DNA of 64,000 nt from JAHRAW01 sp965226545 (GTDB taxonomy: Bacteria; Pseudomonadota; Gammaproteobacteria; Arenicellales; Poriferihabitantaceae): the NCBI GenBank assembly GCA_965226545.1, contig OZ245364.1, forward strand, positions 496,001 to 560,000, given 5' to 3'. How positions within the stretch are numbered: position 1 is the first letter of the stretch; every line of letters starts with the position of its first letter. The translations under genes were made by a program, and so were the position numbers. Positions 21,001 through 27,524 of this stretch are shown one piece after another. Under the pieces are notes generated by a model. It searched no databases and was not told where the DNA came from. It saw only the letters and a program-made list of their open reading frames with translations.

Positions 21001-23306
21001 ACTTGCGACAAGTTGTCAGCGGCAGCCCGACGCAAGCGGGTGCGTTTTCCTATACGCGCATCGCAACGGACGCCAACGGCATGGGCACTTTCACCTTAAC
21101 GTTATATGTCGCCCCCGCCCCGGCGTTTAGTACAACGCAAGCGTCGGCAAATTTCACCGCAGGCACCAGCGGTACATTTTCCTCGCCCGCAACCGGCGGG
21201 TTTAAGGGTGAGTTGACGTATTCGCTCAGCCGCACTGACAGCGGGGTAGTGGCGGCATTGTCGATAGACGCAGACAGCGGCGAAGTAACCGCAGCCGCTT
21301 CGATCGGCGGCGCCGATGCAGGCGCTTACCTCATCACCGCCGCCGACCCTCTCGGTGCAACCGCCACTTTGCGATTGGACGTGACGGTCGGTGGTGCAGT
21401 GACAGTCATGGTTGAAGACAATACTTTCACCGTCGGCGATTCATTGGAATTGCCGGTGGCAATGCAAGGGCGCGCACCTTATACCTATTCCATCACAGAC
21501 GGCAGTTTGGTCGGCGGGTTGACTTTTAACCCGGCCACTCGCGCGATTGAAGGTGCATTGACCGTCGCAACGGCGGGCGGCTTGACAATGATGCCGACCT
21601 ACAACGTTGTAGACGCCAACGGTGCAACGGCAAGCGATGCATTTACCTTGCACATCATCCCGCTGAAATTCGCAAGCGATGAACGCACCTTGCAATTCCG
21701 CTCGGGCGAAGCGCAAAGTTTTGATTTAAGCGATGAATTAACTGTCGCCGCCGGTGCCGGCACGGTCGCCTACGCCATCGCCCCGATGCCGAATGAGGAA
21801 GGGTTAACGTATAGTGCCGCCACAAACACGTTCAGCATCGCCAAAGAGTTTGTCGTCGAGGGCGATACAGTGTTGAGTTATACCTTCACCGCCACCTACT
21901 CCGTTGGCGCGCAAACTCGAGTCGCCACGCAAAACATCGTGCTCAAAGCACGAGGCGGCGGCGAAGAACTTGCGCCGGTGAATGAAGAAGTCATCAGCAA
22001 AATTGCCGCCACCGTAGTCGGCAGCACCTTGGCTGCGATTACCGAACGCATCGCCGTCGCCAACATTGCGACGCCGCTTGCGTTGATAGGCGGGCAAACG
22101 CCGCAAACCGCATTGGCGAATTACGCAAAAGCGGTGGCGGATGATGCGGACGACAACAACGCATTGCTCACCAACAGCCGATTCGTGTTGCCATTCGCAT
22201 CATTGCCGAGCAATGCAAACGTCGGGGCGATTTGGGGCAGTACGCAAATGCGCGAACTCGATGGCGATGTCGATGCGGTCGATTGGAGCGGCGATGTTAG
22301 CGGCTTGCATCTTGGCGTGGATTTTAAGGTTGGCGAGAATTTAATCGGCGTCGCCGTATCGAAAAGCGATGCGGACATCGATTACAAAACGACAGACGCG
22401 CAAGGCAACCTCGAAGAGGGCAAATACGAAGTTTCGTTGACCGCATTGCATCCGTACATCAATCGTAAATTCGGCGAAGTCGATTATTGGGCGAGCATCG
22501 GTTTTGGCGAAGGCGAGATGACCGTCACCGAAAAAGGCGGCGACGCAATCAAAAGCGACCTTAGCCTCAACTCACTCGGCGTCGGCGCCGGCATGCAAAT
22601 CGAATCCGGTTTGCAATTGCGCGCCGAAGCGCAAATCGCCGACATCGATATCGAAGGCAACGACGACTTCGGTTTGCGGGCGCAAAACCTCAGCACAAAC
22701 TCGGTGCGCGCATTGGCGAGATGGGAAAACATTTATCTCACTTCAAACGTGCCGCTGTTCACCGCCAACCAAACCGCGTTCTTCGAAGCCGGCATGCGCC
22801 GCGATAGTGGCGATGGCGAAAGCCGCCGTGCGGCAATGGAAACGACAATCGGCTGGAATTACCGCGGACAACGCGCGACTATCGAAGCGGCTATGCATGG
22901 TTTATTCGGGCGCAAAGATTATCGCGAGTGGGGCGCGTATACCAATTTGCGCATCAGCGGCGGCGATGACGGGCAGGGCTTGTCGTTGCGCGTGCGCCCA
23001 AGTTATGGCGAATCTCAAGGCGAATTCGGTCGCGTGTGGGATGCCGATTCGTTCGATGATATTGTCGAAAGCAAAAACGACAGCACCGCATACCAATGGC
23101 GCACCGAAACGCGATTGTCGTACGGCATCCAAAGCGCGAGCGGATTGGTTGCACCGTTCGTTGATGCCGCAGACGACACTTATCGCCTCGGCGTCGATTG
23201 GTCGCCGCATCGATATTTCGATGTCAACCTCACCGGCGAACGTCGGCATGGCAACGACGATGCGGATGAACGGCGCGTGTTGTTGCAAGGGGAGGTGAAG
23301 TTTTAA
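9060..23306 (+). CDS. Giant autotransporter adhesin with tandem Ig-like domains (4748 aa)
   Basis: Start: ATG at 9060, preceded by GAGGTG (9050-9055); the GTG at 9057 is less likely. Residues 1-25 are a signal peptide (KRLL, hydrophobic core LLFGLLMLGVAG, cleavage after AKA). The passenger consists of about 40 beta-sandwich domains of 90-110 residues resembling the putative Ig / cadherin-like class, with recurrent SGTPT, FTFTITV and YTLTATDING motifs. Early domains (to about 11.7 kb) use an ANPGDTTLTVG motif; later ones form six 1.46-kb super-repeats. From about residue 4310 there is an alpha-helical segment (NEEVISKIAATVVGS) and a beta-barrel with alternating strands ending in VKF, fitting a type V autotransporter. 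I noticed no cysteine, usual for such passengers. Likely role: surface adhesion; the ligand is unknown. Confidence 0.9.
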   Translation: MKRLLNISLLFGLLMLGVAGQAKAQAPDQPDLTFVAGVVTIVTLAEPAGGTATDDDTTLTRQNGGAIPSSLVYDRSTLELRSTTAIAVADSGAYNYYWVNADYSDGNVVFQIVVLAEAPTETPVFGFPDSANPGDTTLTVGVAAGDIILGDAENAATATVIYVFNADGTQFGDGAAIAVGSGLIYSARVDASTPAKISGTPTTAGDYVIDYQATDLVDIAAFTFTITVEAAALPPPAFAESSIAFTFTQGIASMVTIPAATGDVASTILDTDTITANGFTHSAVDSGTAEATLPIVISSTTSTPLSGLTPAVVQVVASNADGTESAILQVSLHVLPPPAVFAFPDGANPSDTTLTAGTAATDIILGNAENGVGQIGYQVKVGDSAIDNGKEVATGLTYTAAGGMTPAKISGTPIAAGDIVIEYSATDLEGAGLPTVAFTFTITVQAAPLAFPAGANPGDTTLTVSTDAANIILGDAENSVGTLVYQIKVGDNVITDGNEVALGLTYSARVDSSTPAKIIGVPVAIGDTVIEYIAVDLGDNSHSVAFTFTITVQPSAFVFPDGANPGDTTLTVGEVATDITLGDSVNWQGLVFYDLNAGGSRITDGNEVAPGLTYTIATVTPPAPGKITGTPTAVGDTVIRYQAFDTAGAVRPAFEFTITVQPPPALAFPDGANPGDQAVLTTSVSSITLGNVEGGKAPYMYAFSVDGTAVTNGNEVLVGMTYSAENGGTAATISGTPTALDATGVDVTYIATDANNAMVTFGFNLSVVDKPTFPANFAATYTQNQPNYSSRDALSADGDALTLPAASGVVGTPVYAVLDNSLPAGLSVADVSSSDLRQVISGSPTETGAFSYTRTATDANGVGTFTLTIQVAAALSFAAAANPSDQSILVGDLTNITLGNASGGQATVNYTLTAAGVAITGGGEITAGITYTAISGNTPATISGTPTALNAGVDVTYIATDANNASATFGFNLSVVDIPNFPADVSITYTQNHNRFTNADGSISTSDALTLPAANNGVSPITYATVLSNLPSGVAATVLGDERVEIKGTPTVTGAFTYSRSAIDGNGGDTFTWSGIVAAEPTFGNQDRVHFIVGIADTSQITAATGGFGALTYSIARQDSAALTGLSIDSASGLISATTAATAHTADYIVTATDTNGATATVTFEIAVSAVLTLPTVPGVSFTIGTSGVVTLPAASGGFGTPVYSLGDGASASDSVPAFITNSTRELSYSGATTGVSAGAIAISFIATDTSPTPQTANAGLSITMLSPPTFAAGDVTTLTTGYTFRVGAAIAANLALPESTVAGATPFTYYLTTGASSNYDGTAFSGTNNIAFTAGTRVLSGTPTTAATHQLRYHVRDKNGATASQATSISVIGALSLAAVDDQNFAVGQTGISLQLPEATNTIGVVTYNLTGTLPGGIAFDPATRIISGDVAAMAAVAAEAITYTAYDPFDNTTAPVMFNVSVVEKPAFSPAAVSVTYTQNHNLFTDGDGVTSSNDELTLPAATGGSGTPTYAIDIDNLPTGVADTALSDNRVQIKGTPSVVGAFTYSRTATDSVGESTFIWTAIVAAAPTFGNQDRVHFVVGTAGTSQLITATGGAGALAYSLSRTSGTVPGHLTVDSAALLTATGSIAVADSGEYTLTATDINGATATVNFNVSVSTVLTLPNVLGVSFTIGTTGDVTMPTASGGYAPLVYSIVAGDDPVPAYLSVINENDGTNDIGILRYNGDATNHTGVLLSFLVTDGGSPTAQTKHDNFIVSMLLPPTFAAADVTTLSTGYTFRAGAAIAATVLPEASALRSATPLTYKLTAGASSAYGDTAFSANNIAFTAGTRTLSGTPTTAMAHALNYHARDKNGAVGSSPANIYVIGGLTLAQGDINIKAGTAFSMQLPEATNVVGDATYSLTGTLPGSLAFNASNRTLSGTAPATAAAGVAITYKVDDGFDDTSAQVVFNIAIVDAPTFSPSTLLATYTVGSAIYNTGDTASTSGDLLTLPEATGAGGTLAYAELDNSLPGGLSVDDATVAKPVISGSPTQVGAFSYTRTATDTNGMGTFTLTLHIAAAPMFSTTQSQVHFVVGTVGTSQLITASDGAGALAYSLSRTSGSVPGHLTVDSNALLSATNAIVAADSGEYTLTATDINGVTATVNFVVTVSAALTLPSVTDVSFTIGTASTAMLPVASGGFGTLMYSLGNGVSDNVPGHITINSSHELSYDGSTTGVTVGAIAISFAATDTATPTQTVSQGFSITMLAKPAFAAGDVTTLTTGYTFRVNTAITATELPAVAAGAATPLTYKLTAGASSAYSAAAFSANSIVFTAGTRALSGTPTAAMVHALNYHVRDKNGAITSQATMIDVRGALTLAQGNLNFNVNEVVSLQLPQAANVVGTAVYELDGNLPGDLAFNTSNRTLSGTAPSTAAAGVPVTYKVTDDFDGTSTQVVFNIAIVDAPAFDPSTILATYTVGSAIYNTADGVSMSGDALTLPEATAGGTPNYSVHADNNLADSGLSVANVSASDLRQVVSGSPTQAGAFSYTRIAMDSNGEGTFTLTLHVAAEPSFSGTQSQVHFVVNTAGTSQLITASDGAGALAYSLSRTDGTAVSAALSVDSTALLTASGSIADGDSGEYILTATDINGVTATVTFTVTVSTALTLPTVPGVSFTIGMASTVMLPAATGGFGAPVYSLGVGASASDTVPGFITNNALELRYSGATTGVSVGAIAISFTATDTATPTQTASQGLSITMLAKPAFAAADVTALTAGYTFRVNTAITATALPAVAAGAATPLTYKLTAGASSAYSAAAFSANSIVFTAGTRALSGTPTAAMVHALNYHVRDKNGATTTQATKIDVRGALTLAQDDINIKTGTTGFSMQLPVAGNVVGNANYELTGTLPGTLAFNTSNRTLSGNAPATAAAGVQVTYKVTDSFGPVSAQVVFNIAIVDAPAFDPSTILATYTVGSAIYNTGGSASNSGDLLTLPAATAGGTPNYSVLATNSLPNGLSVADVSSTDLRQVISGSPTQAGAFSYTRIAADDIGMGTFSLTLQVAAAPSFGNRTQSRVHFIDSTAGTAQLITAANGAGALVYSLSRTSGTVPGHLTVDSAALLTATGSIAAADTGEYTLTATDINGVTATVNFDVSVSAALALPTVPVVSFTIGTAGTAMLPAATGGYGTVAYSLGDGASDANPAFITNTVRELSYDGSTTTAGAIAISFIATDAATPPQTASQGLSIMMLAKPVFAAADVTTLTNGYTFRAGTAIAANTELPESTTAGATPFTYKLTTGAAYTSGDFAANNIVFTAGTRVLSGTPTAAMVHSLHYHVRDKNGATTTQATKIDVRAVLALAQGDINIKNGTTGYSMQLAEASNVVGTAAYTVAGTLPTGITFDAATHTLGGTAPSTTAAGVAITYKVTDDFDGTFKEVTFNIAIVDAPVFSPSTILATYTVGSAIYNTGDAASSAGDALTLPAATASGTPTYGAPNPDGSNLSTSGLSVANVSASDLRQVVSGSPTQAGVFSYVRIATDTYGIGTFTLTLHVAAAPAFSASQSRVHFIDSTAGTSQLITASGGAGALTYSLSRTGGSTVPAALSVNDSGLLTATGSIATADSGAYILTATDINGVTATVNFDVSVSAALTLPTTPGVSFTIGTAGMVMLPAATGGYSTKAYSLGNGATDTVPGSITNSGSELRYSGATTGVTAGGVIAISFTATDSSPTQQTASQGLTITILAKPTFAAGDVTALTAGYTFRAGTTIAATELPAVIAGAATPLTYKLTAGASSVYGDTAFNNVNGFAFDAGTRMLTGTPMAAMVHSLNYHVRDKNGAITTQATKIDVRAVLALAQGDINFKVNQTVNEQLPQATNIVGDATYELDGNLPTGITFAASTRTLAGTAPSSTAAGVPVTYKVTDSFGTVSTQVVFNIAIVDAPVFSPSAIVATYTQNHPIYSINDMKSASGDALTLPLASGNSSTPPTYRAPNPDGSNLTATGLSATNVSSSDLRQVVSGSPTQAGAFSYTRIATDANGMGTFTLTLYVAPAPAFSTTQASANFTAGTSGTFSSPATGGFKGELTYSLSRTDSGVVAALSIDADSGEVTAAASIGGADAGAYLITAADPLGATATLRLDVTVGGAVTVMVEDNTFTVGDSLELPVAMQGRAPYTYSITDGSLVGGLTFNPATRAIEGALTVATAGGLTMMPTYNVVDANGATASDAFTLHIIPLKFASDERTLQFRSGEAQSFDLSDELTVAAGAGTVAYAIAPMPNEEGLTYSAATNTFSIAKEFVVEGDTVLSYTFTATYSVGAQTRVATQNIVLKARGGGEELAPVNEEVISKIAATVVGSTLAAITERIAVANIATPLALIGGQTPQTALANYAKAVADDADDNNALLTNSRFVLPFASLPSNANVGAIWGSTQMRELDGDVDAVDWSGDVSGLHLGVDFKVGENLIGVAVSKSDADIDYKTTDAQGNLEEGKYEVSLTALHPYINRKFGEVDYWASIGFGEGEMTVTEKGGDAIKSDLSLNSLGVGAGMQIESGLQLRAEAQIADIDIEGNDDFGLRAQNLSTNSVRALARWENIYLTSNVPLFTANQTAFFEAGMRRDSGDGESRRAAMETTIGWNYRGQRATIEAAMHGLFGRKDYREWGAYTNLRISGGDDGQGLSLRVRPSYGESQGEFGRVWDADSFDDIVESKNDSTAYQWRTETRLSYGIQSASGLVAPFVDAADDTYRLGVDWSPHRYFDVNLTGERRHGNDDADERRVLLQGEVKF
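12303..21115 (+). repeat. Six tandem copies of a 1.46-kb five-domain super-repeat in the adhesin
   Basis: The marker motif Q(D/S)(R/Q)VHF recurs at about 12.30, 13.78, 15.25, 16.71, 18.18 and 19.64 kb, so the period is about 1465 nt (488 residues). Each unit carries five distinct domains in fixed order, recognisable by VHFVVGTAGTSQLI, VSFTIGTA, TTGYTFR, LAQGDINIK and TYTVGSAIYNT. DNA identity between neighbouring copies is high over long stretches. Confidence 0.9.
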
Positions 23307-23354
23307 TGCGGTGACAAGTGTCGACCACTGTCGACACAGTTACAATCGTAACGC

Positions 23355-23390
23355 GCCTGCCGTTGTCTTAACGACACGGCGGGCTTTTTT
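23355..23390 (+). terminator. Rho-independent terminator of the adhesin gene
   Basis: GCCTGCCGT and ACGGCGGGC form a 9-bp stem (one G-T pair) with a loop containing a further TGTC/GACA pairing, followed by six T residues. It lies about 50 nt after the adhesin stop. Confidence 0.85.
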
Positions 23391-23456
23391 GCGCATGGGT
23401 AATGTACACTGCCATCTCGCATTATCCACACCCGCCACACACTCCCACATCGTATA

Positions 23457-24083
23457 TTGAAAAAATCCCCACCCCCGTCCCGCACACCATCACATCGCCG
23501 CGATTATTACTTTGATGCCGCACGCGCCTGCGGCTATCGCGCGCGGTCGGCGTTTAAACTTCAGCAAATCGACCAAAAGCATCGTTTGATTCGCCCCAAC
23601 ATGCGCATTGTCGAATTGGGTTGCGCGCCCGGCGGTTGGTCGCAATATGCGCAATCGCGGCTTGGTGCGCGCGATGCGATTATCGGCGTCGATATGCGCG
23701 CGACTGAGCCGCTTGCCAAATTGCATTTTATTTGCGGCGATTTCACCGAGCCGGCGGTGATTGCGCAAATCGTCGATGCGCTCGATGGGCGCAAAGCCGA
23801 CCTTGTTTTATCCGATATGGCGCCCAATATTAGCGGTGTGCGCGACGCCGACCAAGCGCATGGCGCGCGATTGCAGCGTGCGTTGGCGGAATTTTGCGCG
23901 CAGCAATTGCGCGATGGCGGGGTGTTGCTGACCAAGTTGTTTGGCGGCGAGTTGGCGCCGGCGATACGCGCGATGTTTGCCGCGCATTTTAATGAGGTGC
24001 GCCAAGTTAAGCCGGATGCATCGCGCGCGCGTTCCAAAGAGGCGTATTTGCTGGCGCGCGGACATCGCGCACAAACGACATAG
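23457..24083 (+). CDS. rlmE: 23S rRNA 2'-O-methyltransferase RlmE (FtsJ/RrmJ)
   Basis: A 208-residue SAM-dependent methyltransferase that in E. coli methylates U2552 of 23S rRNA. The SAM-binding motif LGCAPGGWSQY is at residues 54-64. The family's K-D-K-E catalytic tetrad is complete: Lys34 (SAFK), Asp120 (LSDMAPN), Lys160 (LLTKLF) and Glu195 (SKEAYL). The best start is TTG at 23457, because the first in-frame ATG comes only at residue 49, after the first catalytic Lys. It precedes ftsH, the common gammaproteobacterial pairing. Confidence 0.95.
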   Translation: MKKSPPPSRTPSHRRDYYFDAARACGYRARSAFKLQQIDQKHRLIRPNMRIVELGCAPGGWSQYAQSRLGARDAIIGVDMRATEPLAKLHFICGDFTEPAVIAQIVDALDGRKADLVLSDMAPNISGVRDADQAHGARLQRALAEFCAQQLRDGGVLLTKLFGGELAPAIRAMFAAHFNEVRQVKPDASRARSKEAYLLARGHRAQTT

Positions 24084-24104
24084 CAAAAACGGTCGGTTTT
24101 GGCG

Positions 24105-24110
24105 TATACT
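24105..24110 (+). promoter_or_regulatory. Possible -10 element upstream of ftsH
   Basis: TATACT lies 107 nt before the ftsH start, in the 134-nt rlmE-ftsH spacer. The -35 region (near 24081) is poor. The hexamer is the same as in the alpha-operon and proS promoters. Confidence 0.35.
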
Positions 24111-24217
24111 CACCAACCCGCCTATTCATCGCGCCTGCATTGCGCGTTGTCAAAGCCGCCGTCGTTGCACTGAAACCGTTATTGCACCGTCGGCGTTAAC
24201 CCCTTCTCCCGTAACTG

Positions 24218-26131
24218 ATGCCCAACATGACCAAAAACATTTTGCTGTGGTTGTTCATTGCCATGGTGCTGATGTCGGTGTTTAAGAATTTCGTCAGCAC
24301 CGACGACGCCGACGGCAGTGAAATCGACTACTCGACCTTCTTGAGCCACGTCCAACAAGGCAACATTGCCGAAGTGGAAATCTCCGATGATGTGATTCGC
24401 GGCGCGACTCACGGCGGCGAATCGTTCATCACCTATGCGCCGTACGACCCCAAACTGGTCGACGATTTGTACACCAACGGCGTCAAAATCAAAGCCAAAA
24501 AAGAGGAGGAGACATCGTTGCTGGTGCATTTGCTCATCAGTTCGTTTCCGATTCTCTTGTTGATTGGCGTGTGGATTTTCTTTATGCGGCAAATGCAAGG
24601 CGGCGGACGCGGCGGCGGCGCGTTTAGTTTTGGCAAATCCAAGGCGCGGCTGTTGACCGAAGACAAAAATCAGGTCACCTTCGCCGATGTCGCCGGCGTC
24701 GACGAAGCCAAGGAAGAGGTCGGCGAATTGGTCGAGTTCCTCAGCGAGCCGGCGCGATTCCAAAAACTCGGCGGGCGGATTCCGCGCGGCGTGTTGATGA
24801 CCGGCAGCCCGGGCACCGGCAAAACATTGCTGGCCAAAGCGATTGCCGGCGAAGCCAAAGTGCCGTTTTTTACGATATCCGGCTCGGATTTTGTCGAGAT
24901 GTTTGTCGGCGTCGGCGCTTCGCGGGTGCGCGATATGTTTCAACAGGCGAAGAAAAATTCGCCGTGCATCATCTTCATCGACGAAATTGACGCGGTCGGT
25001 CGGCAACGCGGCGCCGGCTTGGGCGGCGGGCATGACGAACGCGAACAAACCTTAAACCAATTGCTGGTCGAGATGGACGGCTTCGAAGCCGGCGAAGGCG
25101 TCATCGTCATCGCCGCCACCAACCGCCCGGATGTGCTCGACCCGGCGTTGTTGCGCCCCGGGCGATTTGACCGTCAAGTGCATGTGCCGTTGCCGGATAT
25201 CCGCGGGCGCGAAGCGATATTGAAAGTGCACATGCGCAAAGTGCCGTTGGATTCGGACATCGATGCGGCGATTATCGCGCGCGGCACGCCGGGATTCTCC
25301 GGCGCCGATTTGGCGAATCTCATCAACGAAGCGGCGTTGTTTGCGGCGCGCGAAAACCATAAGCGAGTCGGCATGGCGCAATTCGAAAAAGCCAAAGATA
25401 AAGTGCTGATGGGCGTCGAGCGGCGGTCGGTGGTGATGTCCGAAGACGAACGCAAAAACACCGCCTATCACGAATCCGGTCACACTGTGGTCGCCAAAGC
25501 CTTGAGCGAATACACCGACCCGGTGCACAAGGTGACGATCATCCCGCGCGGGCGCGCCTTGGGCGTGACCATGCAACTGCCCGAAGAGGATAGATACAGC
25601 CACAACCGCGAGTTTCTGCTGGCGCGCATCGCCGTGCTGATGGGCGGACGCATCGCCGAGGAAGTGTTCATGGGGCAGATGACCACCGGCGCATCCAATG
25701 ATTTCGAACAGGCGACCGAGATGGCGCACAACATGGTGGCGCGTTGGGGCATGAGCGATTTAATGGGGCCGCGCGTCTATGGCGACAACAGCCACGAAGT
25801 GTTTCTCGGGCGCGAGATGGCGTCGCAACGCAATCTCAGCCCGGAGACCGCCGAGAAGGTCGAGAGCGAAGTGTCGCGCATCATCAAGGAACAATATCGC
25901 CGCGCGCGCGACCTCATCGAAACCAACCGCGCCAAAATCGAAGTGATGGCGGCTGCGCTGTTGGAATGGGAAACTCTCGATGCGGCGCAAGTCGAGCAAA
26001 TCATGCGCGGCAAAAAGCCGACGCCACCGTCGTCTGACGAAAGCCCGCCGAGCGGCAAAGCCAACGCCGACGACGATGCGCCGCCTTTGGATGAATCCGA
26101 CCTCGATTTGAATCCAAGCGCGTCCAACTGA
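24218..26131 (+). CDS. ftsH: ATP-dependent zinc metalloprotease FtsH
   Basis: A 637-residue membrane AAA+ protease that degrades membrane and regulatory proteins. Two transmembrane segments (about residues 7-22 and 106-123) flank the periplasmic domain. The AAA module has a Walker A GSPGTGKT (196-203; the usual second position Pro is Ser), IIFIDEIDAVGRQRG (Walker B) and the region RPGRFDRQ. The zinc site HESGH is at 418-422. The C-terminal tail is acidic and low-complexity (SSDESPPSGKANADDDAPP). A second ATG at residue 4 is an alternative start. glmM follows after 7 nt; folP, commonly between these genes, is absent. Confidence 0.98.
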   Translation: MPNMTKNILLWLFIAMVLMSVFKNFVSTDDADGSEIDYSTFLSHVQQGNIAEVEISDDVIRGATHGGESFITYAPYDPKLVDDLYTNGVKIKAKKEEETSLLVHLLISSFPILLLIGVWIFFMRQMQGGGRGGGAFSFGKSKARLLTEDKNQVTFADVAGVDEAKEEVGELVEFLSEPARFQKLGGRIPRGVLMTGSPGTGKTLLAKAIAGEAKVPFFTISGSDFVEMFVGVGASRVRDMFQQAKKNSPCIIFIDEIDAVGRQRGAGLGGGHDEREQTLNQLLVEMDGFEAGEGVIVIAATNRPDVLDPALLRPGRFDRQVHVPLPDIRGREAILKVHMRKVPLDSDIDAAIIARGTPGFSGADLANLINEAALFAARENHKRVGMAQFEKAKDKVLMGVERRSVVMSEDERKNTAYHESGHTVVAKALSEYTDPVHKVTIIPRGRALGVTMQLPEEDRYSHNREFLLARIAVLMGGRIAEEVFMGQMTTGASNDFEQATEMAHNMVARWGMSDLMGPRVYGDNSHEVFLGREMASQRNLSPETAEKVESEVSRIIKEQYRRARDLIETNRAKIEVMAAALLEWETLDAAQVEQIMRGKKPTPPSSDESPPSGKANADDDAPPLDESDLDLNPSASN

Positions 26132-26138
26132 GCCGCTT

Positions 26139-27524
26139 ATGATGCGCGAATCGTTGTTCGGCACCGACGGCATCCGCGGGCCGGTCGGCGAAGAACCGAT
26201 TACGCCGCAGACCGTAATGAAACTCGGCTGGGCCGCCGGGCGGGTGCTCGGCGGCGATGCCGGCGGCGGCGCAAAAGTGTTGATTGGCAAGGATACGCGC
26301 GTCTCCGGCTATTTACTCGAAGCCGCGCTCGAAGCCGGGTTTTCCGCGGCTGGGGTGCGGGTGTGTTTTTTGGGCCCGTTGCCGACGCCGGGCATCGCCT
26401 ACCTAACGCGCACCGCGCGCGCCTGCGCCGGCGTGGCGATTAGCGCATCGCACAATCCGTATTACGACAACGGCGTTAAAATTTTTTCGGGCGGCGGGGT
26501 TAAATTGCGCGACGCATTAACCGCGCGCATCGATGCGATGATGCGCGAGCCGATGAAATGCGTCGATTCCCGCCAACTCGGCAAAGCCGAACGCATGCGA
26601 GACGCACAAGGAAGATACATCGAATTTTGCAAGGCGACATTGCCGCCGAGCCGCTCGTTGGCCGGTTTGAAAATCGCGGTGGATTGCGCCAACGGGGCGG
26701 CTTATGCGGTCGCGCCGCATGTGTTTGCCGAGATGGGCGCCGAAGTCGTGGTCATCGGCAATCAACCCGACGGCTTTAACATCAACGCCGAGTGCGGCTC
26801 GATGCATATCGAAGCATTGGCGCAAACGGTGCGCGACAGCGGCTCCGATTTGGGCGTTGCCTTGGACGGCGACGCCGACCGCGTGTTGTTGGTGGATTCG
26901 CGCGGCGAACGCGTCGATGGCGACCAAATTTTATATTTGCTGACCAAACATCGCTTGCGCAAACGCCGCTTGCAAAAACAACATCTCGGCGGCGTGGTCG
27001 GCACGGTGATGAGCAATGTCGGGCTGCAACTTGCGCTGGAAAAACTCGGCGTGGCGTTTGTGCGCGCGCAGGTTGGCGACCGCCATGTGCATGAATCGCT
27101 TGCCGAAAACGGCTGGCTGCTCGGCGGCGAAACTTCCGGGCATATTATCTGCCTCGACAAAAGCACGACCGGCGACGGCATCATCGCCGCATTGGAGGCG
27201 CTCGATGCAATGCTCGACAGCGGGCGCGCATTGCATGAACTGGTCGACGGAATGACGGTGCATCCGCAATGCATTGTTAATGTCGCCATCGGCGGCGCGC
27301 ATAAACGCCGCATCAGCGAAGATAAAAAACTGTGCGCGGCGGTCGCGCAAACCCAAAACGAACTCGGCAAAACCGGACGCGTGGTGCTGCGCCCATCCGG
27401 CACCGAGCCGGTTATCCGCGTGATGATTGAAGGCGAAGCGCGCGCGCGCGTCGAACAATGCGCACGTGAATTGGCTGAAGCGGTCGAATCCGCCGCCAAG
27501 CGCGTCGTGCGTGCCGTGTCCTAA
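26139..27524 (+). CDS. glmM: Phosphoglucosamine mutase
   Basis: A 461-residue alpha-D-phosphohexomutase converting glucosamine-6-phosphate to glucosamine-1-phosphate for peptidoglycan and LPS precursors. Seen: FGTDGIRGPVG at the N-terminus, the phosphoserine loop ISASHNPYYDNGVKIF (active Ser104), the metal loop LDGDADRVL, the sugar-binding GETSGH and the C-terminal phosphate-binding RPSGTEPVIRVM. Start: two adjacent Met codons (26139, 26142). It closes the ftsH cluster; the transposase frame on the other strand meets its stop. Confidence 0.97.
   Translation: MMRESLFGTDGIRGPVGEEPITPQTVMKLGWAAGRVLGGDAGGGAKVLIGKDTRVSGYLLEAALEAGFSAAGVRVCFLGPLPTPGIAYLTRTARACAGVAISASHNPYYDNGVKIFSGGGVKLRDALTARIDAMMREPMKCVDSRQLGKAERMRDAQGRYIEFCKATLPPSRSLAGLKIAVDCANGAAYAVAPHVFAEMGAEVVVIGNQPDGFNINAECGSMHIEALAQTVRDSGSDLGVALDGDADRVLLVDSRGERVDGDQILYLLTKHRLRKRRLQKQHLGGVVGTVMSNVGLQLALEKLGVAFVRAQVGDRHVHESLAENGWLLGGETSGHIICLDKSTTGDGIIAALEALDAMLDSGRALHELVDGMTVHPQCIVNVAIGGAHKRRISEDKKLCAAVAQTQNELGKTGRVVLRPSGTEPVIRVMIEGEARARVEQCARELAEAVESAAKRVVRAVS

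Noticed and set aside
9060..23306. Many minus-strand frames of 60-250 codons inside the adhesin gene
   Set aside because: They are repeat-derived shadows of a single strong plus-strand frame with a signal peptide and continuous domain structure.
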